Assembly (NCBI GenBank): GCA_012295275.1
Contig: CM022667.1
Span: forward strand, 14,025,705 to 14,089,704
From: Chrysomallon squamiferum
Taxonomy: Eukaryota; Mollusca; Gastropoda; Neomphalida; Peltospiridae
DNA length: 64,000 bases
Direction: 5' to 3'
Positions 1 through 13,477 of the stretch are shown piece by piece. The notes beneath the pieces were generated by a model that was not told the DNA's origin, did no database searches, and was given only the letters and a program-made list of their open reading frames with translations. The position numbers and the translations under genes were made by a program. The stretch's first letter is position 1. Every line of letters begins with the position of its first letter.

Positions 1-157
1 TAATTTCATTTTCTGTAATATTTTAGTTTAATGCTAATTCTTTGCCATTCACCAGATATTCATTCATATAACGCCAATAAGAAAACTTAATAATAAACTG
101 CTAATTCTGTTACATGGTATGTTGTAACGACATTTTTGAATACATTGTTTATTTCAG

Positions 158-1530
158 TAATAATACACATGGCTTTTTGCGAATGTGATACTGACGCAGC
201 GAAAACGTGCAGAATTGAATTCTTGCACGAAGTCGATAGTGCAAAGCGCAAAGCTGATAAATGCCGGTATGTTCGTACGAAAATAAGCTATATAGATTTT
301 CTATTTTTTTTTTTTTTTTTTTTTTTTTTTTGTTGTTGTTGTTGTTCTTTTATTTATTTATTTATTTATTTATTATTATTTTTTACGTATCACTTATTTA
401 TTCAGTAATTAACTGATTAATATTGCTTTTTGTATTGTCAAGATTATATACATTTCCTTCATTCGCAATCACTGTCATAAACCAAACTGTTTTTACTTTA
501 ATTGAATATTTTTGCCATATAACTAATAATAATAAATGTTCTATACTTCAGCATAGCACAGAAAATGATGAGCTGTTTCATAGAAACCAACTGTTTTAAT
601 AACCAAACCAAGACTGGTGAAATACCAGCCCTGAAAAAAGTACTGAAGGAGAACTGCGGTACGTTTTCTTCACGTGTTAAACACCAACGTTTTCACAACA
701 ACAACAACAACAATAATATTAATAATAATAATTAAAATAGTAATAATAGTAATAACAATAATTAATACATCTACATATATATGTATATACATATATATAT
801 ATGTATGTATATACATACATATATATATATATATATATGAGCTATCTCTGTGTCTCTGTCTCTGTAATAATATTACAGGTGGTGTCATTGTCTCACGCGC
901 TGCACATAGCAGAGGTAAGTGATTCTTAAGTACATTAATAGCAGGATTCTTGTTTAGAATTGTAATTATGTGTAAGTATGTAAAATTTCTACTTTCACTA
1001 TTGAAACCAATAAAACGTTTAAACGTTGCTATTTCGTCTGCGGGAAAATCATCTCAATATGTACAATATATTCCCTAACGACTGTTTTGTTTCTCGAGAC
1101 GAATCTGTAATAATAACAATAATAATATGGCGATGTAATCTTAAGATCCAAATTTATTATCAGAAGATTAGATGTAACAAGGCAAATCATCACTTGTACT
1201 GTTATTGATTCACTTTATGTAAAAATACCGTCTACGCCGGGTTTTTTTATTTTATTTCAGCTTCGAGCTTCTCATTTATATTTCTGTCGATCGATTAGAG
1301 AACTTCTATTATCATAAGATTAGTATTTTTCTGAACGCCTGTTAGATTTTTTGTTTCTGCACCAATCAGCTGAAATATGTGTGCATGCTAACAAATATAT
1401 GTTAATATTCAAAATGAATTACCAAATATTTGTCGATTCAATTTGTTTTACAGCTGAGCACCAGACACGCAGATCTCTGTTGTCGATGTGGATTGGAATA
1501 GTGATCTCGTTCGTGATTTTAAGCAAATAG
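158..1530 (+). CDS. Copy A of the seven-cysteine membrane-tethered small protein family (5' partial, exons 2-5)
   Basis: Exons 2-5 are at 158..266, 552..658, 879..914 and 1454..1530. Exon 1 lies before the window: in the near-identical copy D it is about 380 nt upstream of exon 2. Each exon has a GT donor or AG acceptor and the reading frame is continuous. Exon 2 encodes an ectodomain start with FCECD, then KTC and DKC. Exon 3 contains MMSCFIETNC and ends KENC. Exon 4 is a short polar linker (GGVIVSRAAHSR). Exon 5 reads AEHQTRRSLL followed by a hydrophobic tail ending ILSK and a TAG stop. It differs from copy D at two codons only, both amino-acid changing (F/L in exon 3, S/P in exon 4). I do not recognise the family. 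The function is unknown; a secreted or membrane-anchored role is inferred from the architecture. Confidence 0.72.
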
Positions 1531-1920
1531 ACAGAATTAACATTGAAAAAACCCATCTGTGTCTAAGCCTCAAAACATCTATCTTTAATAAAAAATTAAA
1601 ATATTGAAATTGAAATAATAATAAATATGAGTAAATAATTTAATCTTCATTGTTATGAATTTGAAGATATATCCTGTTTAAAAATAAATTAATGTTTCTA
1701 ATATCAGCATTTGTTATAATGTACTTTCAAGTTTTTCTTTCGTTTCGTAATGTAAAGACGTTATATTATTATTATTATTATTATTAGTAGTAGTAGTAGT
1801 AGTAGTAGTAATAGTAGTAGTAGTAGTAATAGTAGTAGTAGTATCATTATCATAATTATTTTTATTATCATTCATTATCATCATAATCATCACTATTATT
1901 AGCATTCTTCTTCATTATTA

Positions 1921-1964
<44 letters not shown>

Positions 1965-2181
1965 TCAACGTTTGAAATAACTGCAGTCAAAATGTTTTGT
2001 ACATTAAATGTAAATATTATTTACAGTTATATTTTAGTTAAATGCTAATTAATAATAATTTATATTAAATGTGTTGACGTTTTGTAATGATTATAATCAG
2101 AAACGTTACAATTTAATAACAATACACTTTTTAACTGTGTAACACATACATAAATATATTCATAAATACATACATACATAC

Positions 2182-2242
<61 letters not shown>

Positions 2243-3077
2243 CATACCAAGTATTCATATAATTTCAGTAAGAATTTTATAAACTGCTAATTCTATTAAA
2301 TGGCATGTTCTGATGATCGGTCACAGTTCTACTGACAATTTTGCAAAACTATAGTTCTGAATTTATTTCCATGCAACACATTTGTTTTTTTGTAAATGCG
2401 ATAAAACAAACTGTTGAAGTAAGAGTGAATATCTTAATCTATCTCTGTATATCTCTCTTTTCTTGTGTCCTTATCAGTTAGCACGTACACAGAAAATACT
2501 GCCAGAGTTTGAATCCTTCAAAATTATACTTTGTACATTTTCTTACTTCTTTAGTTAGAATTTTAGTAATTATTATTACCATTTATTTTATCTTTTATAT
2601 TTAAAATAACATTATTTTCTGTTCTTAAGCAATAAGCAAAGACCATTTCGGCTAAACACGTTTTACAATTGACGAAGTTCAAAATCTGTTCCTCAGCACT
2701 TTTCAGGCACAGGACAAGTTAATTAGTAATTTAAGAGAAATTATTACGCAGAGAAAATCCATCGATATTTGACAGAATGTCACGCGATCACCTTCAGTAG
2801 CAAATAACTTTTTCAAAATTTGATTAGAAACATTTACTTTTGTCAAATTATTCTTCATTCGATATTCACCTTTCAAATCAAGTTTTAGGGAAACAAATCA
2901 ATTTCTGACCAAAATAATAAATAAAATAAAATAAAATAAAATAAAATAAAATAAATGAATAAATTGATAATAAATAAATATACAAAAAATATTACGTTCA
3001 CTGAGAAATGAAGGGTAAAAAAAATATGACTCTGTATATCGTGTACTTCAGTGTCTAAGCCTCAAACGCATCTATTT

Positions 3078-3146
<69 letters not shown>

Positions 3147-4167
3147 GCAACAACAACATACAGAGGTGCTGAATACGATAGCATCTATCATGCTTGATGC
3201 AGTAAACTCACACAACGTTGTTTGAAAATATTTTTCTACTTTCAAAATACTATAATAACAAAAAAACTCACGTTTAAATATACACAAGTGAAAGCTATTT
3301 TACTAATAATTGATTTACAAATAGACGTAGCAGGCCACTGGGGCTTAGGGTGTACGAGTGTATGTATGTATGTATGTATGTATATATATATATATATATA
3401 TATATAGATATATATATCTTGACTTACGCGACGTGTTTAATTTATTCCGAGCTCCTATCTCAATTTGCTCGTATATCAAATTAGTTTTCCAACTGAAATT
3501 AATTGAAATACCATTAATCCGTTCCAGCCCTCTCAAAAACCATATATTGATAACAAAATAAAATAAATAAATAAAAAAAAAAAAAAAAAAAAAAAATAAA
3601 TAAAAGAGAATGTAAAGAAATAAACTGGTTTTGTAAAGTGTATTTATCTCGGAGATCAGACAAATTATTTTAACGCCATTGGCGGGACTTACAGCCTTTT
3701 GTCGACTCCTTCTGCTTCAGCATGGTACATATCGTAGAAGTACTACGCTCGTAATGCCTAGCCAAGTCGACTACATGTACACCTCGCTCATGTTTTTCTA
3801 TGAATTCAATCTTTAATTCAATGGACATCATCCGCTTCTTCTTCTCAGCACTGTCCTTTCCACTGACTTTCTTAGGATTTGTGGCCAGAAAATAGAGATT
3901 TGGCAGAATACTGCATTAAATGGACCACAACACAGCAGAGATGCTTTCGCGGCCAGGTAACCACGCCAAGTAAACGAACGAGGCTAGGGATGCTGTCCGC
4001 ATGTTACGTTGATTGTTGCGCCAACTAGCGGCGGCGTATCTGAAGCTCGCTCGTTACTCGGATTTTGGCTCGCAACTCAAAGCAAAAGATCGACAGGGCG
4101 ACTGCTCTTAACTCGAAAAACACGTAAGTTGGGGCACTCTTAAGTCGAGGTACCACTGTATATATAC

Positions 4168-4207
<40 letters not shown>

Positions 4208-4615
4208 GTAAATCCCGTGATTACTTTTCATAGGATCTTCTTCAAATAGAAATTGCTTTGCGTGGCCCGAGTTAATGTAGCTAACAGGCAAGTCAGTAAC
4301 TTCTCAAGGAGCGATTTACAGTGTCTGCCCATTTCCATCGCATCCTCAATCTCATGGAGTTTAGCGTAGTCCTAGTTCTTAAAACCGAATTCTATCACTT
4401 TATTTGACAGATACTTTACATTTTACAGATATTAAAAAATAAAAATTAAAAAAATACGGAACTCTGTTTTCTTTCAGTCTTTCTTTATTTATATCATGTT
4501 TTTATTTATTACTGTTTTTGTTTATGTTTCTTTATTTCTTTTTCTTTTATTTTTTGTGTTGAAAATGAAAAATACAAAATAATAATAATAATAATAAGAA
4601 TAAAGATAATAAGAA

Positions 4616-4651
<36 letters not shown>

Positions 4652-4921
4652 AAAAAATAAAATAAATGATAAAATTTGATTAGTTTTAGCTTTTGAAAAC
4701 TTGGCTAGGAAGTGACGTAATTTATTGGCAGACGTTGTTAACGGTTATTACAACAAAACTAATTTCGCTGTATTGTTTTCACGAAGTTTATATTTATTGC
4801 TTATCACAAGAGGTATCACTGAATATTTTTCTATAATATGTTGTTCTGCTACTAATAGGAATGAAAAGAAAACATTCAGTAAATCTTTTGTATTTTTGTT
4901 TTAGTTCTAATTAAAAAAAAC

Positions 4922-4986
<65 letters not shown>

Positions 4987-5001
4987 GAATAATAATAAGA
5001 A

Positions 5002-5058
<57 letters not shown>

Positions 5059-5172
5059 CAACAACAAGAACAATAATAATAAAAGAGAGAGTAAAAACAT
5101 TTTGACATTCAGTAAGTCATATTATCGAACTCACCTTTACTAAATAATATTTGTATTTTCTAGCAAAGTAAG
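1531..5172. repeat. Spacer of duplication unit A: 3' UTR, microsatellites and Tigger remnant
   Basis: This non-coding spacer follows copy A. A likely 3' UTR with AATAAA-type poly(A) signals lies just after the stop (about 1590-1630). Next come (ATT)n/(AGT)n tracts at 1765-1965, a (TA)n tract at 2183-2236, a block of mostly unique AT-rich DNA, an (AAT)n tract at 3080-3145, a (GTAT)n/(TA)n tract at 3359-3410, the Tigger remnant (listed separately), a (GT)n tract at 4174-4206 and (AAT)n at 4925-5065. The same order recurs after copies B, D and E, which shows the spacer was duplicated with the gene. I see no other gene here. Confidence 0.7.
3411..4158 (-). mobile_element. Truncated Tigger/pogo-type DNA transposon remnant (unit A)
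   Basis: The right end is a terminal inverted repeat that reads CAGTGGTACCTCGACTTAAG on the - strand and abuts a TA dinucleotide (4159-4160), the Tc1/mariner-pogo target. The left end keeps an inner match (CTTGACTTACGCGACG), but its outermost bases are lost into a (TA)n tract. On the - strand, 3680-3830 encodes a helix-turn-helix segment typical of Tigger transposase N-termini (KIEFIEKHERGVHVVDLAR, then STSTICTMLKQKEST). No DDE catalytic domain is present, so the element is internally deleted and cannot move by itself. It occupies the same position in other units of the cluster. Confidence 0.72.
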
Positions 5173-6282
5173 ATGAGATTGTTGTTCGCTCTCTGCATTA
5201 TGTCTGGTAAAATTTAATTTCTCATCATTGTCAAATCTCTTTCTTTCCCACACACACACTCCCACACACACACAAACACACAGACTGAATGTATGTCTTT
5301 ATTTTTTGTAAATGAATATTTATAGTCGTTTCAGTTTCATTTTCAGTAATATTATAGTTTAATGCTAATTCTTTCAAAATGTAATATTGAATGCTTTGAC
5401 GTTTACTATAAAGGATGTAACAGAAATGTTTGGTAACTGTGTGTATGTGTGTGTGTGTGTGCGTGCGTGTGTGTTTGTACGTATAACTGCGGACAGATAC
5501 CGGTACACGCACGCACTGACGCCAAATGTTCATATAACGTCAATAAGATTTTTACAAACTGGTAATTCTGTTACATGATATGTTCTAATGACATTTTTGA
5601 AAAACTGCAGCTATAATACATTGTTTATTTCAGTAACAATACACTCGGGATTTTGTAAATGTGATGTTCCGACAGTGAAAAATTGCATCCGTGAATTCCT
5701 GAGGAAAAACACAGAACTGAAGAGAAGACTGGAGAAATGCAGGTATGTTCGTACATAAATAAACTATAGTAGATTTTTATTTATGTTTGTATTTACTGAT
5801 TGACTGATTGGTTGATTGATTGATTGATTGATTTATATATTTTTTATATATCATTTATTTATTTCGTAATTAATTGATTAGTATTGTTTTTGTAGATATT
5901 ATACTTATTATTTATATTTTGTTCACATATATATATATATATATACACTTCAAAACAAAAATTTCATTCATTCGCAGTCACTGTTATAAACCAAATTGTT
6001 TTCCTTTTAACTGAATGTTTTTGTCGTATAAATAATAATAGTAATAAATTTACTATACTTCAGCAATGTAAAGACTATGATAAGCTGTGCGAAAAAAACA
6101 GATTGTGTTGATTACCCTAGCAAGGTCTATACTATGGAACAACTGGAAAAAGCAGAGAAGGAAAACTGCAGTATGTTTACCTGTATACACAAGGATTCTT
6201 CACATGTTAAACACGAACGTTTTCACAATAATCATAATAATAATAATAACAATAATAATAATAGTAATGATATATATATATG

Positions 6283-6342
<60 letters not shown>

Positions 6343-6932
6343 ATGTATGATACGTTAGTAATACATTAGTAATAATATTACAGTTACTAATAAGGATTCG
6401 AGTCACGAACATAGCAAAGGTAAGTAATTTTTAAGCAGGGTTCTTGTTTATGTATGCTTAAGTATGTAAAATTACTACTTTCAATTAGTATATTCCCTAA
6501 CGATTTTTTTGTTTGTCGAGACGAATCTGTAATAATAATAATAATAATAATATGGCGATGTAATCTTAAGGTCCAAATTTATTATCAGAAGATTAGATGT
6601 AACAAGGAAAATCATCACTTGTACTATTACTGATTCACTTTATGTAAAAATACGTCTACCCCGTTTTTTATTTCAACTTCGAATCTTGTAATTTTTATTT
6701 CTGTCGATCGATTAGAGTCATCCTGATAACACTGGATTAGCCTGTTAGGTTCTTGTTTCTGCACTAGTCAGTTGAAGTGTGTGTACTTAGTAACAAATAT
6801 ATGTTAATACTGAAAATGCACTACGAAATATTCATTGAATCAATTTGTTTTTCAGGTGAGCACCAGACACGTAGATCTCTGTTCTCGATCTTGATTGGAA
6901 TAATGATCTGTTTCATCATTTTAAGCAACTAG
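5173..6932 (+). CDS. Copy B of the seven-cysteine membrane-tethered small protein family (complete, 5 exons)
   Basis: Exons are 5173..5206, 5634..5742, 6064..6170, 6384..6419 and 6856..6932, joined in phases 1, 2, 1, 1 to give 120 residues. Exon 1 encodes a signal-peptide start (MRLLFALCIMS). Exon 2 continues VTIHSGFCKCDVP and ends RRLEKC. Exon 3 carries MISCAKKTDC and ends EKENC. Exon 4 is a polar linker (ITNKDSSHEHSK). Exon 5 is GEHQTRRS followed by about 18 hydrophobic residues, ending ILSN and TAG. Seven ectodomain cysteines are shared with all paralogues. The ATG follows a pyrimidine-rich tract ending in TAG by about 11 nt, so a noncoding 5' exon may be spliced just before it. AATAAA signals lie near 6995-7010. 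Function unknown. It might be a GPI-anchored or single-pass surface protein; this is inference. Confidence 0.75.
6284..6343. repeat. (TC)n tract in intron 3 of copy B
   Basis: Part of a compound (AAT)n-(TA)n-(TC)n tract that sits between exon 3 and exon 4 of copies B, E, F and G at the same place but with very different lengths. In copy B the TC run is interrupted once. Confidence 0.88.
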
Positions 6933-7189
6933 ACAGAACTGACATTGAAAAAAACCAAAAACAAACATCTCTGTCCAAGCTTCAAAACATCTATCTTTAA
7001 TAAAAAATAATAAATATGAGTAAATAATTTAATCTTCATTGTTATGAATTTGAAGATATATCCTGTTTAAAAATAAATTAATGTTTCTAATATCAGCATT
7101 TGTTATAATGTATTTTCAAGTTTTTCTTTCGTTTCATAATGTAAAGAAGTTATAATAATAATAATAATAACAATAATAATAATAATAAC

Positions 7190-7261
<72 letters not shown>

Positions 7262-7615
7262 CAAGTGTATGTGTGTGTATTTGAAACAACAGCAGAGGAC
7301 TCAATGTGTTTATATATACCGACAACAGTATATACTTTACGAAATATGTTGTGTATGTGTGTAGTTGCATTTATTACATTTGTAATAACAAAAGATAAAA
7401 ACTGTAGCAATAACTGCAATTAAAATGTTTTGTACATTAAATGTAAATATTTATTTACAGTTATATTTTAGTTAAATGCTAATTAATAATAATTTATATT
7501 AAATGTGTTGACGTTTTGTAATGATTATAATCAGAAACGTTACAATTTAATAACATTAAACTGTTTAACTGTGTAACACATACATAAATATATTCATAAA
7601 TACATACATACATAC

Positions 7616-7658
<43 letters not shown>

Positions 7659-8490
7659 CCAAGTATTCATATAATTTCAGTAAGAATTTTATAAACTGCT
7701 AATTCTATTAAATGGCATGTTCTGATGATCGGGCACAGTTCTACTGACAATTTTGCAAAACTATAGTTCTGAATTTATTTCCATGCAACACATTTGTTTT
7801 TTTGTAAATGCGATAAAACAAACAGTTGAAGTAAGAGTGAATATCTTAATCTATCTCTGTATATCTCTCTTTGATTGTGTCCTTATAAGTTAGCACGTAC
7901 ACAGAAAATATAGCCAGAGTTTGAAGGCTTCAAAATTATACTTTGTACATTTTCTTACTTCTTTAGTTAGAATTTTAGTAATTATTATTACTATTTATTT
8001 TATCTTTTATATTTAAAAAAAAATTATTTACCGTTCTTAAGCAATAAGCAAAGACCATTTCAGCTAAACACGTTTTACAATTGACGAAGTTCAAAAATCT
8101 GTTCCTCAGCACTTTTCAGGCACAGGACAAGTTAATGAGTAATTTAAGAGAAATTATTACGCAGAGAAACTCCATCGATATTTGACTTGATGTCACGCGA
8201 TCACCTTCAGTAGCAAATAACTTTTTCAAAATTTGATTAGAAAAATTTACTTTTGTCAAATTATTCTTCATTCGATATTCACCTTTCAAATCAAGTTTTA
8301 GGGAAACAAATCAATTTCTGACCAAAATAATAAATAAAATAAAATAAAATAAAATAAAATAAAATAAATGAATAAATTGATAATAAATAAATAAACAAAA
8401 AATATTACGTTCACTGAGAAATGAAGGGTAAAAAAAATATGACTCTGTATATAGTGTACTTCAGTGTCTAAGCCTCAAACGCATCTATCT

Positions 8491-8547
<57 letters not shown>

Positions 8548-8939
8548 GCAACAACAACATACAGAGGTGCTGAATACGATAGCATCTATCATGCTTGATG
8601 CAGTAAACTCACACAACGTTGTTTGAAAATATTTTTCTACTTTCAAAATACTATAATAACAAAAAAACTCACGTTTAAATATACACAAGTGAAAGCTATT
8701 TTACTAATAATTGATTTACAAATAGACGTAGCAGGCCACTGGGGCTTAAGGCGTACGGGTGTATGTACGTATGTATGTATGTATATATATATATCTTGAC
8801 TTATGAGACGTGTTTAATTTGTTCCGAGTCCTTTCTCAATTTGCTCGTATATCAAATCAGTTTTCCAACTGAAATTAATTGAAATACCATTAATCCATTC
8901 CAGCCCCCTCAAAAACCACATATTGTTAACAAAATAAAA

Positions 8940-8972
<33 letters not shown>

Positions 8973-9543
8973 TAAATGAAAGAGAATGTAAAGAAATAAA
9001 CTGGTTTTGTAAAGTGTATTTATCTCGGAGATCAGACAAATTATTTTAACGCCATTGGCTGGACTTACAGCCTTTTGTCGACTCCTTCTGCTTCAGCATG
9101 GTACATATCGTAGAAGTACTACGTTCGTAATGCCTAGCCAAGTCGACAACATGTACACCTCGCTCATGTTTTTCTATGAATTCAATCTTTAATTCAATGG
9201 ACATCATCCGCTTCTTCTTCTCAGCACTGTCCTTTCCACTGACTTTCTTAGGATCTGTGGCCAGAAAATAGAGATTTGGCAGAATACTGCACTAAATGGA
9301 CCACAGCACAGCAGAGATGCTTCCGCGGCGAGGTAACCACGCCAAGTAAACGAACGAGGCTAGGGGTGCTGTCCGCATGTTACGTTGATTGTTGCGCCAA
9401 CTAGCGGCGGCGTATCTGAAGCTCGCTCGTTACTCGGATTTTGGCTCGCAACTCAAAGCAAAAGATCGACAGGGCGACTGCTCTTAACTCGAAAAACACG
9501 TAAGTTGGGGCACTCTTAAGTCGAGGTACCACTGTATATATAC

Positions 9544-9574
<31 letters not shown>

Positions 9575-10051
9575 GGTGTGCGCATACACAGACACACACA
9601 TACACATGCATATATACACAGAAACATATGGGATGCCAAAAGATGCCAAAATATTGGTGGAAACAAGTAGGTAAATCCCGTGATCACTTTTTATAGGATC
9701 TTCTTCAAATAGAAATTGCTTTGCGCGGCCCGAGTTAATGTAGCTAACAGGCAAGTCAGTAATTTCTCAAGGAGCGATTTACAGTGTCTGCCCATTTCCA
9801 TCGCATCCTCAATCTCATGGAGTTTAGCGTAGTCCTAGTTCTTAAAACCCAATTCTATCACTTTATTTGACAGATACTTTACATTTTACAGATATTAAAA
9901 AATAAAAATTAAAAAAATACGGAACTCTGTTTTCTTTCAGTCTTTCTTTGTTTATTTCATGTTATTTATTTATTACTATTTTTTTTGTTTGTTTCTTTCT
10001 TTTTCTTTATTTTTTGTGTTGAAAATGAAAAATGTAAAATGAAAAAATAAA

Positions 10052-10086
<35 letters not shown>

Positions 10087-10379
10087 TAATAAGAATAAAT
10101 AAATAATAAAAAATAAAATAAATGATAAAATTTGATTAGTTTTAGCTTTTGAAAACTAGGCTAGGAAATGACGTAATTTATTGGCAGACGTTGTTAACGG
10201 TTATTACAACAAAACTAATTTCTCTGTATTGTTTTCACGAAGTTTATATTTACTGCTTATCACAAGAGGTATCACTGAATATTTTTCTATAATATGTTGT
10301 TCTGCTACTAATAGGAATGAAAATAAAACATTCAGTAAATCTTTTGTCGTTTTGTTTTAGTTCTAATTAAAAAAAAAAC

Positions 10380-10419
<40 letters not shown>

Positions 10420-10524
10420 TAAAAATAATAATAAAAGAGAGAGGAAAAACATTTTGGCATTCTGTAAGTCATATTATCGAACTCACCTTTACTAAATAAT
10501 ATTTGTATTTTCTAGCAAAATAAG
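6933..10524. repeat. Spacer of duplication unit B: 3' UTR, microsatellites and Tigger remnant
   Basis: Non-coding spacer following copy B with the same layout as after copies A, D and E. It has (AAT)n then (ATT)n at 7152-7260, a (TA)n tract at 7620-7652, (AAT)n at 8493-8547, a Tigger remnant, (GT)n at 9553-9575, (AAT)n at 10053-10082 and 10380-10420. An AC tract at 10598-10650 lies inside intron 1 of copy C, just after this spacer. No additional gene is visible. Confidence 0.68.
8791..9534 (-). mobile_element. Truncated Tigger/pogo-type DNA transposon remnant (unit B)
   Basis: Co-linear with the unit A element. The right terminal repeat ends CACTG (+ strand) at 9534, next to TA. The left end is truncated in a (TA)n tract and begins CTTGACTTATGAGACG. 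The helix-turn-helix coding segment is kept on the - strand (about 9070-9220). It lacks the catalytic domain. Confidence 0.7.
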
Positions 10525-10592
10525 ATGAGATTATTGTTCGTTCTCTGCATTATGTCTGGTAAAATTTAATTTCTCATTATTGTCAAATCTCT

Positions 10593-10653
<61 letters not shown>

Positions 10654-11113
10654 TGAATGTATGTCTTTATTTTTTTTTAAATGAATATTTATGGTCGTTT
10701 CAGTTTCATTTTCAGTAATATTATAGTTTAATGCTAATTCTTTCAAAATTTAATATTGAATGCTTTGACGTTTACTATAAAGGATGTAACAGAAATGTTT
10801 GGTAACTGTGTGTATGTGTGTGTGTGTGTGTGCGTGCGTGTGCGTTTGTACGTATAACTGCGGACAGATACCGGTACACGCACGCACTGACGCCAAATGT
10901 TCATATAACGTCAATAAGATTTTTACAAACTGGTAATTCTGTTACATGATATGTTCTAATGACATTTTTGAAAAACTGCAGCTATAAAACATTGTTTATT
11001 TCAGTAACAATACACTCGGGATTTTGTAAATGTGATGTTCCGACAGTGAAAAATTGCATCCGTGAATTCCTGAGGAAAAACACAGAACTGAAGAGAAAAG
11101 TGGAGAAATGCAG
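10525..11113 (+). CDS. Copy C of the seven-cysteine small protein family (3' partial at assembly gap, exons 1-2)
   Basis: Exon 1 is 10525..10558 (MRLLFVLCIMS) and exon 2 is 11005..11113 (VTIHSGFCKCDVP to KRKVEKC). Exons 3-5 should follow about 320 nt downstream of exon 2, but the sequence enters a 200-N gap at 11301. After the gap it is already the upstream flank of copy D. The missing part is therefore lost to assembly and is not proof of a broken gene. Exon 1 and intron 2 match copy F best, while the 5' part of exon 2 matches copy B, which suggests a conversion tract. Function unknown. Confidence 0.66.
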
Positions 11114-11300
11114 GTATGTTCGTACATAAATAAACTATAGTAGGTTTTTATTTATGCTTGTATTTACTGATTGATTGATTGGTTGATTCATTCATTGATT
11201 TATTTATATATTTTTTATATATCATTTATTTATTTCGTAATTAATTGATTAGTATTGTTTTTGTAGATATTATACATATACTTATTATTTATATTTTGTT

Positions 11301-11500
11301 NNNNNNNNNNNNNNNNNNNNNNNNNNNNNNNNNNNNNNNNNNNNNNNNNNNNNNNNNNNNNNNNNNNNNNNNNNNNNNNNNNNNNNNNNNNNNNNNNNNN
11401 NNNNNNNNNNNNNNNNNNNNNNNNNNNNNNNNNNNNNNNNNNNNNNNNNNNNNNNNNNNNNNNNNNNNNNNNNNNNNNNNNNNNNNNNNNNNNNNNNNNN
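11301..11500. other. Assembly gap of exactly 200 N
   Basis: The run of N is exactly 200 bases long, which suggests a placeholder and not a measured distance. It interrupts copy C after exon 2. The bases after it belong to the upstream flank of copy D, so at least exons 3-5 and the spacer of copy C are missing or collapsed. Confidence 0.95.
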
Positions 11501-11740
11501 AAATCAAAAGACATTTACCAATAGGCTTAGCAGGCTTTTTGCACCTGGGGTCTAACGAGTATCTGGGGGCCTAGTGAAACTCGTTTGCTGTACTTCATGT
11601 GCTGTCAAATTTCATTATTCTTTAAGTTAACTGCATTTCTTTCATTATTTCAGTATATAAGATGTTCATTATATAAAACTAATTTGATTAAAAGTAATGA
11701 ATTGTTACATTCTTATTTCTTTCATTGTACTATTATATTA

Positions 11741-11782
<42 letters not shown>

Positions 11783-12493
11783 GATACCGAAACAGGCCAA
11801 AATTTGGGGACCCACCCGTCATAACTTTTTATAGGACCTTCTTGAAATAGAAATTGCTTTGAGAGGCCACAATTAGTCTAGACAACAGACAAGTCAATAA
11901 TTTCTCAAAGAGCGATTTACAGTGTCTACCCATTTCCATCCCATTCTCAATCTCTTGGAGTTTAGCGTAGTCCTAGTTCTTAAAACCCAATTCTATCACT
12001 TTATTTGACAGATACTTTACATTTTGCAGATATTAAACGGACATATATATATAAATACGGAACTGCCTGTTTTCTTTCTGACCTTCTTTATTTATTTAAT
12101 TTAAAAAAATAAAAAAATAAAAAAATATCGTTTTTCTTTATTTCGTTTTCTTTTTTTTTTTTTTTTGTGTTTGAAAATAAAAAAAAAAGATATATATATA
12201 TATATATAACAATAAGTAAGTAAATAAAATAAAATAAAATAATAAATAATAGAAAGTGGCACGGTTTGATTAGCTTTACCATTTGAAAACAAAGCAGAAA
12301 ATGACGTAATTTAGTAGCAGACGTCATCAACAAGAGTGTCTTTTTTAAAACTATTAATTTGTCTTATTATACCAAAACTACTACTACTAATAACAACAAC
12401 AGCAATAATAATAATAAAAGAAAGAGTAAAAAAAAGAATACTGACATTTAATAAGTCATATTATTAAACTCTCAAATATTGTATTTTCTAGAC
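11501..12493. repeat. Diverged upstream flank of copy D
   Basis: Non-coding. The part from about 11820 aligns with the upstream flanks of the other copies (for example the stretch before copy C around 9690-10500) but is clearly more diverged than the flanks of B, C, E, F and G are from each other. It contains an (AC)n tract at 11742-11780, a poly-T tract near 12150-12166 and (TA)n near 12190-12208. It shows that the A/D type of unit is the older, separate branch of the cluster. No gene seen. Confidence 0.6.
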
Positions 12494-13442
12494 ATGAAAT
12501 TACTGTTCCCTCTCTGCATTCTGTCAGGTAAAATTTAAATTCTTATTATATTTAAATATTTTTCTTTCACAGTAACACGCATACATACTGAAGAAAAATA
12601 TTACTGTTTATGTGTTATTAGTACTATTATTATTAATTGTCATATACCTACTATATATAAAGACAAAACTGTAGACTTAGCATGTTTCATTCAGCAGTAG
12701 TACATTAACGTATGCATTTATTTTTGAAACATGATTATTTACAGTTTTTAATTTCATTTTCTGTAATATTTTAGTTTAATGCTAATTCTTTGCCATTCAC
12801 CAGATATTCATTCATATAACGCCAATAAGAAAACTTAATAATAAACTGCTAATTCTGTTACATGGTATGTTGTAACGACATTTTTGAATACATTGTTTAT
12901 TTCAGTAATAATACACATGGCTTTTTGCGAATGTGATACTGACGCAGCGAAAACGTGCAGAATTGAATTCTTGCACGAAGTCGATAGTGCAAAGCGCAAA
13001 GCTGATAAATGCCGGTATGTTCGTACGAAAATAAGCTATATAGATTTTCTATTTTTTTTTTTTTTTTTTTTGTTGTTGTTGTTGTTGTTGTTGTTATTTT
13101 TTTATTTATTTATTTATTTATTATTATTTTTTACGTATCACTTATTTATTCAGTAATTAACTGATTAATATTGCTTTTTGTATTGTCAAGATTATATACA
13201 TTTCCTTCATTCGCAATCACTGTCATAAACCAAACTGTTTTTACTTTAATTGAATATTTTTGCCATATAACTAATAATAATAAATGTTCTATACTTCAGC
13301 ATAGCACAGAAAATGATGAGCTGTTTGATAGAAACCAACTGTTTTAATAACCAAACCAAGACTGGTGAAATACCAGCCCTGAAAAAAGTACTGAAGGAGA
13401 ACTGCGGTACGTTTTCTTCACGTGTTAAACACCAACGTTTTC

Positions 13443-13477
<35 letters not shown>

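Noticed and set aside
3078-3287. Polytyrosine, polyisoleucine, polyleucine and polyasparagine open frames throughout 1-34 kb
   Set aside because: They are translations of (AAT)n, (TA)n, (CA)n and poly-T tracts, differ in length between duplicated units and lack any conserved non-repeat part.
11005-11113. Copy C as a pseudogene
   Set aside because: Its exons 1 and 2 are intact and in frame. The loss of exons 3-5 coincides with the N gap and is better explained by missing assembly.
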